The notes beneath the pieces are model-generated. The model was given only the letters and a program-made list of their open reading frames with translations. It was not told the DNA's origin and made no database searches. Source: Gemmatimonadota bacterium (GTDB lineage Bacteria > JAAXHH01). Taken from it: 20,579 nt of DNA. Of this stretch, positions 13,641 through 20,579 are shown piece after piece. Each line of letters begins with the position of its first letter. The first letter of the stretch is position 1. A program made the position numbers and the translations under genes. Where the stretch lies: NCBI GenBank assembly GCA_026713285.1, contig JAPOOT010000355.1, forward strand, positions 1 through 20,579, given 5' to 3'.

Positions 13641-13674
13641 GGACGGACCGCCGGTCTAGGAACCGGCGCCGTCC
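13641..13674 (-). terminator. Possible terminator after the acyl-CoA dehydrogenase gene
   Basis: An imperfect GC-rich inverted repeat surrounds the TAG stop codon. GGACGG and GCCGGT on the left pair with ACCGGC and CCGTCC on the right, with a few unpaired bases. On the minus strand it is followed by TTCGTT, a weak T-tract. It fits the position between the acyl-CoA dehydrogenase operon and the parE promoter. Confidence 0.35.
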
Positions 13675-14813
13675 GCCTTCAGGATATTGCGGGAGATGAC
13701 GATTTTCTGGGCTTCCGACGTACCTTCGTAAAGGGTGGTGATCCGCGCGTCCCGGTAGAAGCGCTCCACGTCGAAGTCACGAATATAGCCGTAACCACCG
13801 TGGATCTGGATGGCTTCGTTCGTGATTCGTATAGAGGCCTCCGACGCGTAGAGCTTGGCCATGGACGATGCCGTGATGTAGTCCCTTCCGGCGTCTTTCA
13901 GCCACGCGGCCTTGTAGGTCATGAGGCGGGCCGCTTCGAGTTCGGTGGCCATCTCGGCCAGTTTGAAGGCGATCGCCTGAAACCCGGCGATGGGCTTGCC
14001 GAACTGGGTCCTTTCCTTCGCGTACCGCACGGAGGCGTCGTAGGCCCCCTGCGCTATGCCCAGGGCCTGCGCCGCGATGCCGATGCGGCCGCCGTTCAGG
14101 ATCGAGAGCGCGAGGTTGAGGCCCCGGCCTTCCTCTCCCAGGAGATTAGTCTGCGGCACGCGGCAATCCTCGAATAATAGTTCGCTGGTATCCGAACCCC
14201 GGATCCCGAGCTTCTGTTCCTGGCGACCGACGGCGAACCCCGGCGTACCCTTTTCCACGAGGAGCATGCTCAGGCCGCGGTGGCCCGTTCCCGGGTCGGT
14301 GGTCACCAGGACGAGCAGGTAGTCCGCGAAACCTCCGTTGGTCACGAAATGCTTCTTGCCGTTGATGACATAATCCGCGCCGTCCTTCAGGGCCGACGTG
14401 GTGGTCGAGCCGACATCGGTCCCGGCGCCGGGCTCGGTCAGCGCGAGACAGGCCTGCGCCTGGCCGCAACCCAGCGGCGGCAGGTAGGCCTTCCGCTGTG
14501 CTTCGGTCCCGAAGGCGTAGACGCCGTCGGCGAAAAGGGAGTTGTTGACCGAAACGCAAACGCCGGTCGACGCGCAGACCCGGGAGAACTCCTCCACGGC
14601 CAGTGCGTAGCTGACGGTATCCAGGCCCGCGCCGCCGTATTCCTCGGGAACCATCATGGCCATGAAGCCCATCTCGCCGAGTTCGCGGATCGTTTCCATG
14701 TGCACCGCCTCGCGCTCGTCGATGTCTCGCGCGTGGGGCTTCAATTTCTCCTCGGCGATCCGGCGGGCGGTGTCCCGCATCATGACCTGGTCGCCGCTCA
14801 GTTCGAATTCCAT
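13656..14813 (-). CDS. Acyl-CoA dehydrogenase (short/medium-chain type)
   Basis: FAD-dependent alpha,beta-dehydrogenation of acyl-CoA thioesters, with electrons passed to ETF. The 385-residue protein has the full ACAD fold: an N-terminal helical domain, CLALTEPGAGTD (122-133) and KKHFVTNGGFADYLLV (153-168) of the flavin/substrate beta-domain, GGRIGIAAQALGIAQGAYD (241-259), RTQFGKPIAGFQAI (268-281), IQIHGGYGYIRDFDVERFYRD (338-355 region), and ITTLYEGTSEAQK with the catalytic Glu363 of the short-chain and butyryl-CoA class. Start chosen at ATG 14813, since AAGGGAG lies 5 bases before it; the frame is open 9 codons further up. Only 13 bp separate it from the M20 peptidase gene upstream, so they are co-transcribed. 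The substrate cannot be read from sequence; branched short-chain acyl-CoA is also possible. Confidence 0.95.
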   Translation of the reverse strand: MEFELSGDQVMMRDTARRIAEEKLKPHARDIDEREAVHMETIRELGEMGFMAMMVPEEYGGAGLDTVSYALAVEEFSRVCASTGVCVSVNNSLFADGVYAFGTEAQRKAYLPPLGCGQAQACLALTEPGAGTDVGSTTTSALKDGADYVINGKKHFVTNGGFADYLLVLVTTDPGTGHRGLSMLLVEKGTPGFAVGRQEQKLGIRGSDTSELLFEDCRVPQTNLLGEEGRGLNLALSILNGGRIGIAAQALGIAQGAYDASVRYAKERTQFGKPIAGFQAIAFKLAEMATELEAARLMTYKAAWLKDAGRDYITASSMAKLYASEASIRITNEAIQIHGGYGYIRDFDVERFYRDARITTLYEGTSEAQKIVISRNILKADGAGS

Positions 14814-14818
14814 CGTTA

Positions 14819-14825
14819 CTCCCTT
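14819..14825 (-). promoter_or_regulatory. Ribosome-binding site deciding the acyl-CoA dehydrogenase start
   Basis: The minus strand reads AAGGGAG, 5 bases before ATG 14813. It sits in the 13-bp gap after the M20 peptidase stop codon. It argues against the longer start at 14840, which lies inside the previous gene. Confidence 0.7.
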
Positions 14826-14826
14826 T

Positions 14827-16101
14827 TCAGTCTGCGCCAAGCAAACGGACCGCGGTGAGCGCCATGACCTTGCAGCTCATCAGGAGATGATCGATCTCGC
14901 AGTATTCGTCGGGCTGGTGGGCGAGATGCAGCAGTCCGGGGCCATAGGCTATACACTGCTTTACACCTCCCGTATTGCGCACGTGTTTGTGGTCATAGGT
15001 GCCTGGACTGGCCACGAGATCCGCGGGCGTGCCCAGGAGGTCCTCGATCGTTTGAGCGGCCGTCCGCACCAGTTCGGCGTTCCGGTCGGTCTCAACCGGA
15101 TGAACGATCATCAGGTCGGTCAGCTCCGCCTTGAAATCCCGGTCCGCCTCGGTCAGTTCGCCGATCAGGGTTTGTATCTCCCCTTTAACGTCGTCAAAGG
15201 ATTCCTCTTTTAAAAACCTGCGATCGAAGACGGCGGAGCACCGGTCGGCGACGCACGGCGAACCAACCCCTTCGACCGGCTGGCCGCCGGTAATACCATT
15301 CACGTTGATCGTGGCGCGGCGAGCCTCGGGAGGATCGACGGGCATGTCCGTGACGCGCGTCTGAAGGTCCGGTATCAGCCCGGATTCCACCCGTCCCAAA
15401 ACCCGCTCCATCTGGCTGATGGCGCTGACGCCCAGGAAGGGCATGCTGCCATGGGCGGTCCGGCCCGTCGTGTCGATACGGAACCAGTAGACACCCCTGT
15501 GCCCCAGGCAGATCCGGCCCGGTCCGAAGGGTTCGGGAATGATGACGTGCGAAGTCCGTTCCGGTGCAATCAGGCCTTTGCGGGCGAGCAAGTCCATACC
15601 CGCGTACCCGCCGGTCTCCTCGTCCACCGTGGCGCTGAATTCGAGGCTTCCGCGCAGGTTGACGCCGGCTTCACGCACCGCCGCCGCCGCGAAAAGCGCA
15701 GCGGCGATACCGCCCTTCATATCACAGGCGCCTCGGCCGTAGATCCTGCCGTCCTTCACCACGCCTTCAAAGGGATCGACCGTCCAGTGCTCGCCGGGAG
15801 GCACCACGTCGGTATGCCCGTTGAAGTGCAGCGTGGGCATCGCCGACCGGCCGGGAAGCCTGCCCACCACATTTACTCTGGGCCGTTCCGGTGAATGATC
15901 CGGATGTTGCTCGTCGGTCACGAAGCGGGTTTCGAAACCAAGCGCCGTCAACCGATCGTCCACCAGCCGGGCGCAGGGCAGGTATTCGTCGCCCGGCGGA
16001 TTCACCGAGGGTATACGTATCAGTTCCCGCAAAAACGCAAGCATGTCTTCGCGGAGGGCGTCTACCTTTTCCACGATACGCAGTTCGAGCGCGGTGACCA
16101 T
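14827..16101 (-). CDS. M20-family deacylase / peptidase (ArgE/DapE/ACY1/CPG2 type)
   Basis: A di-zinc amidohydrolase of 424 residues that releases an amino acid or diamine from an N-acyl or peptide substrate. Catalytic-domain motifs are LHFNGHTDVVPPGEHW (His96, Asp98), YGRGACDMKGG (bridging Asp127), SATVDEETGG (general base Glu161 and Glu162), IIPEPFG (Glu190) and LLHLAHQPDEY (His395). The lid/dimerisation domain lies between about 200 and 320 and contains TGRTAHGSMPFLG. This is the ArgE/DapE-related layout; its neighbours are not arginine or lysine synthesis genes, so I do not give a gene symbol. ATG 16101 is chosen over the GTG three codons upstream. Both have weak ribosome-binding sites. 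The aldolase-like gene ends 83 bp upstream, the acyl-CoA dehydrogenase starts 13 bp downstream. Confidence 0.9.
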   Translation of the reverse strand: MVTALELRIVEKVDALREDMLAFLRELIRIPSVNPPGDEYLPCARLVDDRLTALGFETRFVTDEQHPDHSPERPRVNVVGRLPGRSAMPTLHFNGHTDVVPPGEHWTVDPFEGVVKDGRIYGRGACDMKGGIAAALFAAAAVREAGVNLRGSLEFSATVDEETGGYAGMDLLARKGLIAPERTSHVIIPEPFGPGRICLGHRGVYWFRIDTTGRTAHGSMPFLGVSAISQMERVLGRVESGLIPDLQTRVTDMPVDPPEARRATINVNGITGGQPVEGVGSPCVADRCSAVFDRRFLKEESFDDVKGEIQTLIGELTEADRDFKAELTDLMIVHPVETDRNAELVRTAAQTIEDLLGTPADLVASPGTYDHKHVRNTGGVKQCIAYGPGLLHLAHQPDEYCEIDHLLMSCKVMALTAVRLLGAD

Positions 16102-16184
16102 TGAGCTCACGGTAAGGTTGAATTTTGGTGCCGGTGTGCCGGGCTATATAACGGGACTTGCCAGTAAGCAGGATCCGATGACGG

Positions 16185-17192
16185 TCAGCCGGCGTCCTCC
16201 ATCTCGTCGTAGAACCTGGCCATGCTGCCCCGCTCCTTCGCCGCGTTGAACCGCATGCCCGACCGGGGATGCTGGTTCATAAGGCCCGTGATCATATAAG
16301 GAATATCGAATCCCCACATCAGATCGGCCCGCATCGGTTCGACATCGTACTGTATGCATTCCAGCAACGGACGCAGGCGGAACTTCGGATTGTGAAGAAA
16401 CCCGACGATCAGTTCCATGGGGCAGTTGCCCGCACCGCGGCCGAGACCGGCCAGGCTGGCGTCCAGGTAGTTCGCTCCGCGGATCAGCGCCTGGATGGTG
16501 TTGGCGAAGGCCAGTTGCTGGTTGTTGTGGGCGTGGATGCCCACCTGCTTGTCGGTGGATTGCAGGGCGTTCAGGAACTTGTCCACGAGCGCTTCGACCT
16601 GTTCGCTGTACAGCGCGCCGAAACTGTCCACCACGTAGACGGCGCCGACCTGGGATTCGGCCAGCATGGCAAGCGCCTCGTCGATCTCGCTTTCGGGCAC
16701 CGTCGATGCCGCCATCAGGTTCAGTGTGGTCTCATAGCCCTTGTCGTGGGCGTCCTGGATCATGTCAAGCGCAAGGGGGATCTGATGTATATAGGTAGCG
16801 ATGCGAATCATGTCCAGCACGCTGTCCTCGGCAGGCAGGATGTCGGTCTTGTAGTCCGACTTCTCCGCGTCGGCCATGGCCGCAAGTTTGAGCGGCGTGT
16901 CATTGTCGCCCACGATGCCCCGGATATCCTCTTCGGCACAGAACTTCCAGGGTCCGTGCTCATCGGGGGGAAAGATCTGCCGCGAGTTGATATAACCGAT
17001 TTCCATGTAGTCGATCCCGCCGGCGACACAGGCCCGGTAGACCGCCCTGACCGTATCCGCGTCGAAACGGTGGTCGTTCATCAGGCCGCCGTCCCGTATC
17101 GTGCAGTCTATGAGCTTGATCTCAGGGCGGTAGGTCAGCCACTTTCTCGCGGGCGCTTCGTTGAGAGCTGATTGGTCCATAATGCTGTTCAC
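16185..17192 (-). CDS. DRE-TIM metallolyase / aldolase (HMGL-like, 4-hydroxy-2-oxovalerate aldolase type)
   Basis: A 335-residue protein of the HMG-CoA lyase-like TIM-barrel superfamily, which makes or breaks C-C bonds next to a keto acid using a divalent metal. It has the signature LIDCTIRDGGLMNDHRF (Asp29, Arg33, Asp34), YMEIGY (62-67), VYVVDSFGALY (185-195) and the metal motif GIHAHNNQQLAFAN (His220, His222), then LDASLAGLGRGAGNCPME (243-260). The -AHNN-/-GLGRGAGN- wording resembles 4-hydroxy-2-oxovalerate aldolase (MhpE, BphI) more than isopropylmalate synthase, but no acetaldehyde dehydrogenase partner is present. The start is uncertain: GTG 17192 has AGGAG only 3 bases before it, and ATG 17180 would remove 4 residues. 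It heads a cluster with the M20 enzyme and the acyl-CoA dehydrogenase. Its substrate is unknown. Confidence 0.85.
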   Translation of the reverse strand: MNSIMDQSALNEAPARKWLTYRPEIKLIDCTIRDGGLMNDHRFDADTVRAVYRACVAGGIDYMEIGYINSRQIFPPDEHGPWKFCAEEDIRGIVGDNDTPLKLAAMADAEKSDYKTDILPAEDSVLDMIRIATYIHQIPLALDMIQDAHDKGYETTLNLMAASTVPESEIDEALAMLAESQVGAVYVVDSFGALYSEQVEALVDKFLNALQSTDKQVGIHAHNNQQLAFANTIQALIRGANYLDASLAGLGRGAGNCPMELIVGFLHNPKFRLRPLLECIQYDVEPMRADLMWGFDIPYMITGLMNQHPRSGMRFNAAKERGSMARFYDEMEDAG

Positions 17193-17265
17193 TTGCTCCT
17201 GGTGTCTGGTTTACACGCTTCAATGTCTTGACGGCCGCAATCAACAGGGTGATTACCCGCGACTG

Positions 17266-17294
17266 AACATACACGCCTCCGGTGAACGGGACAA
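17266..17294 (-). promoter_or_regulatory. Promoter candidate for the aldolase - M20 - acyl-CoA dehydrogenase operon
   Basis: The minus strand reads TTGTCC (17294-17289), a 17-bp spacer and TATGTT (17271-17266), each box matching 4 of 6 positions. Position and spacing suit the aldolase gene, but the match is modest. Confidence 0.3.
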
Positions 17295-17420
17295 GATATT
17301 TAAGGGAGCGGCAGCGCGGCGCCAGCATCAGGAATCGGCGCGGTCTGCGCATGATCCTAGAACGTCTTCAGGCCGTGTGGAACCGCTCGCGCGTCGATTC
17401 GAAGCCCCGGCTGAATGCGC

Positions 17421-17448
17421 TTGACTTCATCCCTTTCTCCTGTATTAT
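17421..17448 (+). promoter_or_regulatory. Sigma-70-type promoter of the methionine aminopeptidase gene
   Basis: TTGACT (17421-17426), a 16-bp spacer and TATTAT (17443-17448): both boxes match 5 of 6. Transcription would start near 17455, leaving a leader of about 120 bases that contains the 24-bp tandem repeat. Confidence 0.65.
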
Positions 17449-17479
17449 GCAAGGGGCGTTCCGGACCATGCCTTACGAG

Positions 17480-17524
17480 CGCATACCCGGGCGCGACGAG
17501 CATCGCATACCCGGGCGCGACGAG
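17480..17524 (+). repeat. 24-bp-period tandem repeat in the presumed metAP leader
   Basis: A 21-bp sequence beginning CGCATACCCGGGCGCGAC occurs at 17480-17500 and, perfectly repeated, at 17504-17524, with the triplet CAT between. Each copy holds the palindrome CCCGGG. It lies between the metAP promoter and its start codon. Confidence 0.85.
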
Positions 17525-17574
17525 TGTTGTAACGAACATGTTATTTCCCATGGTATTTCATCTGGTATCAGACA

Positions 17575-18375
17575 ATGGGCGTCATTCTCAAGACTGAAAA
17601 ACAGATCGAGACCATAAGGCGAAGCGGTCAGGCCGCGACCGCAACGCTGCAACGCATGGGTGAAGCCGTCAAGCCGGGCGTCGCCACGTCCGAACTGGAC
17701 CAAATCGCCCGTAAGATGATTGGGGGCTACGAAGCCACTTCTTCCTTCCTGGGATACAGGCCCACCTTCCATCCGCCGTTTCCCGCCACGATATGCGCGT
17801 CCATCAATGAGGAGATCGTGCACGGCATTCCCAGCCCGCGGCGGACGGTCGAGGAAGGGGACATCCTCAGTCTCGACTTCGCCGTGATCATCGATGAATA
17901 TCACGGCGACACGGCCTTTACCTTCCCCGTCGGCCGTATTTCACCCGAGGCGCAGCGGTTGCTGGACGTCACGAGAGCTTCGGTGTACAAGGGGATTGAG
18001 GAAGCGAAGCCGGGGAACCGAATCGGCGACATCGGCCACGCGGTGCAGAAACACGCGGAATCCCACGGGTTTTCCGTGGTGCGGGAATTATGCGGACACG
18101 GGATCGGCCGCAGCCTCTGGGAGGAACCGCAGGTACCAAATTACGGCAGGCCGAAACGCGGCATCCGACTCAGGCCGGGCATGGTCATCGCCATCGAACC
18201 CATGGTGTGCGCGGGTGCGCACCGCATCCGGGTTCTCGATGACGAATGGACGACTTCGACCGCCGACGGCAAGTTATCCGCCCATTTCGAACACACGGTC
18301 GCCATCCTGTCCGACGGTCCCGAGATCCTGACGGAAAACCCGGAATTGTGGGGCTCAAACGGTTTCGCGGGATGA
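17575..18375 (+). CDS. map: Methionine aminopeptidase, type I
   Basis: Removes the initiator methionine from new proteins in the cytosol. The 266-residue pita-bread-fold enzyme has all five metal ligands: LSLDFAV (Asp101), YHGDTAFTF (Asp112), CGHGIGRSLWEEPQVPN (His175), AIEPMV (Glu208) and HFEHTVAI (Glu239), plus the substrate histidine in EEIVHGIPS (His83). The length is normal for type Ia, which lacks the N-terminal zinc extension and the type II insert. The ATG at 17575 fits the family start (ILKTEKQIETIRRSG), but no clear Shine-Dalgarno precedes it. A good promoter lies 127 bp upstream. In many bacteria map sits in the secY-infA-rpmJ region; here it is alone between unrelated genes, so it may be a second copy. 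Confidence 0.96.
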   Translation: MGVILKTEKQIETIRRSGQAATATLQRMGEAVKPGVATSELDQIARKMIGGYEATSSFLGYRPTFHPPFPATICASINEEIVHGIPSPRRTVEEGDILSLDFAVIIDEYHGDTAFTFPVGRISPEAQRLLDVTRASVYKGIEEAKPGNRIGDIGHAVQKHAESHGFSVVRELCGHGIGRSLWEEPQVPNYGRPKRGIRLRPGMVIAIEPMVCAGAHRIRVLDDEWTTSTADGKLSAHFEHTVAILSDGPEILTENPELWGSNGFAG

Positions 18376-18400
18376 AGCATCCGTCCGGATGATGTGATCC

Positions 18401-18519
18401 GACCGAACCATGCTTCTGGACATTCCCGACGGCCGGCGCGGGATCATGGCAGACGGGAACCAGGCAGACCGAACCATGCTGCCGGGCATTCCCGACGGCC
18501 GGCGCGGGATCATGGCAGA
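18401..18519. repeat. 66-bp-period tandem duplication between map and the last gene
   Basis: Two copies, 18401-18453 and 18467-18519, match at 50 of 53 positions (differences are near the 15th-20th base). Each contains the imperfectly palindromic CCCGACGGCCGGCGCGGG. The right copy includes the TGA stop codon of the leftward gene (18512-18510); the left copy carries a duplicate of that CTGCCATGA end beyond the gene. This fits a recent tandem duplication of the gene's 3' end. Confidence 0.9.
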
Positions 18520-20579
18520 TCCTGCAATACCGCGTAACGGCGCGCTTCTTCCCTGGAGCCGGCGAGGACGAGGTACGCGGTCATCTCCGAGCGGCCCCGG
18601 GCGGGGACCTCGTGCTTCTTCTTGAGCTTCAGGTGTCCCCCATCTGCGCCCCAACTCTCCATTCGGACTTCATGCCCTGGCGACACCAGTATGAAAGTCC
18701 TCCCGGTGCGCGGGTTGGCGGCGGCAGCCCATGATCCGGCACGGTGGTCGCAATACCAGGGATTCCGTTTTCGTTCGTAGTCCGCCGAGAACAGGACGGT
18801 GTCGTCCAGTTCGCCGTCGGGCTGCAAAAACAGATTCCATCCTCCTTTCAGATTCCGGTGGGCATCACCCTCGTTAACCAGCCTCCACACCAGCTTGACA
18901 ACCGGACTGTTCCCCACGGTCAGGGTATCGAGTTCCAGGGTAAGGCCGCGGGATGCTTCTTTCGACAACGGCGCCCGCTGGCGCAGACCCGCCCATTCCG
19001 TGCCGAGGGCGTCCGCACACGAGACGGTTTCCACGGTGAAACCCTCGCCTTCGAGTGACGCCGTCCATGACAGGCGGTCCAAGGATACCTCGGGCTGCAG
19101 CCCGCCATACCAGGGGTAGCTCCAGCCGAAAGCACCGGGTTTCGGAAAGGCGGTAGCCAGATGATTGCATTCGCCTCCCGCGTCCCGGATAGCGCTCACG
19201 GAACCGAGGAAGGAAGGAACCACATCGATCTCGAGCCGCTGGTTTCGAATGGTATACACCCTGTGGCCAGCGGTTTCCACATCGTGGACCTCCACGGCCG
19301 ACCCGTCGGTCAGCCGGACGATGGGCAGTTCGGCCTCGACGTTGCGCTCCCCGCCTTCGAGTAACATCCGGCCGCTGTATACTCCCGGAGGTTGGGAAGT
19401 GGACAGTCGCACCGAACCTTCGAAGGGTCGCTGCCAGTCGATTTCCGAGAAAGAAAACCACATGGGATCGCAGCGCCAGCCGTCGGGCATGAAAAAGGTG
19501 ACGGTTCCGCTGGCCTTCCGTGACTTCCATTGCTTCACGCGGAACCGGATTTCGGCCTCTTCCCCTGTGACCACGGCTATCGGTGGATCGGCCGACACCT
19601 CGAATTCGTTCAGGATCGGCGGGAGCGGAGCTGACTGGTCGACCTGGCGCCCGTTCGTCCGTTGCCAGACGCGGCGCACGCCCTGCCATCCATCGGCGCC
19701 GACGAAGAGACGAAGCTGGCCAATGGTTACCCGAGATTGCGGCGCGCAGGTCGTCTCCCGGCTCACCGACTGGTATTCGTCCCCGTTCCATTCGATCTCG
19801 TCCGGGTCGCCGGGCCAGAGGACCCCGATCGTCCCGTGAGCCATTTCAAATGCGCCCCACTGCTCAGCGAATGAATCTCCACGCTTGAAGTCATGGTCGT
19901 CCGGCGCGGGACGGTCGGCGCATGGCACGCTCAGCATCCCTTCCGGGAGCGGCAACGTCAGTGTCGTAAGGTCCGCGCCCCCGTTCGTCACGAACTGGTA
20001 GAGACGAAAAGTACGGGGATCGAATCCGGTGTTCTCCAACCTGTGCTCCACGGATATGACCGGGCCGGCGTTCAACCGGATGATCCGGCTGAAGACCAGT
20101 CCGGGCGTTTTCTTCGGTGCATAAGTCGCCGTGAGAACGACGCCGTGCCCGTCCCTTTCGGCTTTCAGCCTGAAGTCCGATTCGCTGTATTCGCTGGGCC
20201 ACTTCGGCGGAATCGGGCGCGCGCCTTCCGTACCCAGATACCCCCCGGTAGCCCGGTCCCTGATCTTCAACTGGCCGCCCCCGGCCTCCAGGGTGGCCCT
20301 GAAAATCTCGTTCTCGAACCGTACCGCGCCGTCCTGATGGCACAGCAGTCCGCCCGGTTCCAACGCGAAAACGGCGTGCTTCGCATCCGCCAGGTCGACC
20401 GTTCCGCCCTTCCATTCCACCCGGCCCGAGAGGGTCAATTCGAAAACGCCCTGGCTGTCCGCCTCGATGACCGTTTCGAATCCGCCGTACCCCCCGGCGG
20501 GAACCGCGACGGCGTGTGCGCTTCGGTCCACCGAAAGACCGTCTGAAACGGTAAGGCGGACCTGCGCTTCGACGTCATC
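18510..20579 (-). CDS. Large beta-rich protein of unknown function (C-terminal 689 residues)
   Basis: The frame is open to the right edge with no stop. A GTG at 20531 is an internal codon; the 16 codons before it (DDVEAQVRLTVSDGLS) continue the same beta-strand-like pattern, so the real start lies outside the window. I do not recognise the family. The visible protein is rich in beta-strand patterns and tryptophan and looks like several beta-sandwich domains: about 1-240, then an Ig-like segment (about 310-420) opening NEFEVSADPPIAVVTGEEAE, then a segment (about 430-689) beginning YTIRNQRLEIDVVPSFLGS, with GWSYPWYGGLQPEV. The last segment is reminiscent of galactose-mutarotase-like supersandwich folds of carbohydrate-active proteins, which is a weak guess. 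No signal peptide or catalytic motif can be judged. It ends convergently with map. Confidence 0.75.
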   Translation of the reverse strand, partial: DDVEAQVRLTVSDGLSVDRSAHAVAVPAGGYGGFETVIEADSQGVFELTLSGRVEWKGGTVDLADAKHAVFALEPGGLLCHQDGAVRFENEIFRATLEAGGGQLKIRDRATGGYLGTEGARPIPPKWPSEYSESDFRLKAERDGHGVVLTATYAPKKTPGLVFSRIIRLNAGPVISVEHRLENTGFDPRTFRLYQFVTNGGADLTTLTLPLPEGMLSVPCADRPAPDDHDFKRGDSFAEQWGAFEMAHGTIGVLWPGDPDEIEWNGDEYQSVSRETTCAPQSRVTIGQLRLFVGADGWQGVRRVWQRTNGRQVDQSAPLPPILNEFEVSADPPIAVVTGEEAEIRFRVKQWKSRKASGTVTFFMPDGWRCDPMWFSFSEIDWQRPFEGSVRLSTSQPPGVYSGRMLLEGGERNVEAELPIVRLTDGSAVEVHDVETAGHRVYTIRNQRLEIDVVPSFLGSVSAIRDAGGECNHLATAFPKPGAFGWSYPWYGGLQPEVSLDRLSWTASLEGEGFTVETVSCADALGTEWAGLRQRAPLSKEASRGLTLELDTLTVGNSPVVKLVWRLVNEGDAHRNLKGGWNLFLQPDGELDDTVLFSADYERKRNPWYCDHRAGSWAAAANPRTGRTFILVSPGHEVRMESWGADGGHLKLKKKHEVPARGRSEMTAYLVLAGSREEARRYAVLQDLP

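Larger units (their letters stand above)
17193..17574. other. 382-bp divergent intergenic region (aldolase / metAP)
   Basis: Lies between the leftward aldolase-like gene and the rightward methionine aminopeptidase gene. It contains a leftward promoter candidate (17266-17294), a good rightward promoter (17421-17448) and a 24-bp tandem repeat (17480-17524). Short open frames cross it but none resembles a protein. Confidence 0.6.

Noticed and set aside
17480..17524. CRISPR-like array
   Set aside because: Only two copies with a 3-bp gap; no spacers of suitable length and no cas genes in the window.
17282..17617. 111-codon plus-strand frame across the metAP leader containing an 8-residue repeat
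   Set aside because: It overlaps the map start in another frame and spans the map promoter. The protein repeat is just the 24-bp DNA repeat read in frame.
18378..18391. Short hairpin CATCC-GTCC-GGATG just after map as a terminator
   Set aside because: The stem is only 5 bp and no T-tract follows on the plus strand.
18355..18654. Small minus- and plus-strand frames over the 66-bp repeat (with 22-residue repeats)
   Set aside because: The repeat period is a multiple of 3, so open frames carry repeats automatically. They overlap the end of a better-supported gene and have no ribosome-binding site.

Overview
The window is about 20.6 kb of GC-rich chromosomal DNA from a Gram-negative bacterium. 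An outer membrane is implied by the start of a carboxypeptidase-regulatory-like (TonB-receptor-type) secreted protein at the left edge and by a large DUF5916-type outer-membrane protein in the middle. Sulfatase, mannonate dehydratase, M20 peptidase and DUF5916 genes, together with a divergent type IIA topoisomerase pair, suggest an uncultured heterotroph of the FCB superphylum (Latescibacterota or Gemmatimonadota-like). That placement is inference only; no rRNA or other decisive marker is present. No mobile element, CRISPR array, tRNA or rRNA gene was seen.

Layout. 1-2930 (minus): a near-consensus promoter at 2901-2930 drives a small zinc-ribbon protein, tsaD (tRNA t6A synthesis) and an NCS2/AzgA purine permease that overlaps tsaD by 4 bp. 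The cut-off secreted protein follows. 2991-5376 (minus): a cytosolic-looking sulfatase/phosphonate monoester hydrolase-type enzyme, then a monofunctional proline dehydrogenase 31 bp later. 5377-5808: a 432-bp divergent intergenic region with a perfect 9-bp inverted repeat. 5809-8463 (plus): the DUF5916 protein, probably starting at a TTG with a strong Shine-Dalgarno. It meets the next operon tail to tail on a shared CTAG.

8460-13586 (minus): an operon of a ParE-like subunit, a ParC-like subunit and a mannonate dehydratase (uxuA-like), with spacings of 7 bp and 1 bp. An AT-rich promoter region with two TTGACA boxes and a dyad precedes it. 13641-17192 (minus): a DRE-TIM aldolase-like enzyme, an M20 (ArgE/DapE-type) deacylase/peptidase and an acyl-CoA dehydrogenase, followed by a possible terminator. 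17193-17574: a divergent intergenic region holding the metAP promoter and a 24-bp tandem repeat in the presumed mRNA leader. 17575-18375 (plus): type I methionine aminopeptidase. 18376-18519: a 66-bp-period tandem duplication that takes in the stop codon of the last gene. 18510-20579 (minus): the C-terminal 689 residues of a large beta-rich protein of unknown function, cut by the right edge.

The genes do not form one pathway. Housekeeping functions (t6A, topoisomerase, methionine aminopeptidase) alternate with scavenging and catabolism (purine uptake, proline oxidation, sulfate or phosphonate ester hydrolysis, hexuronate breakdown, acyl-CoA oxidation). I found no clear undescribed multigene system. 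The most unusual items are the divergent parE-parC-uxuA operon with non-canonical quinolone-pocket residues, the dyads in the promoter regions, the stop-codon duplication, and the unassigned large protein.
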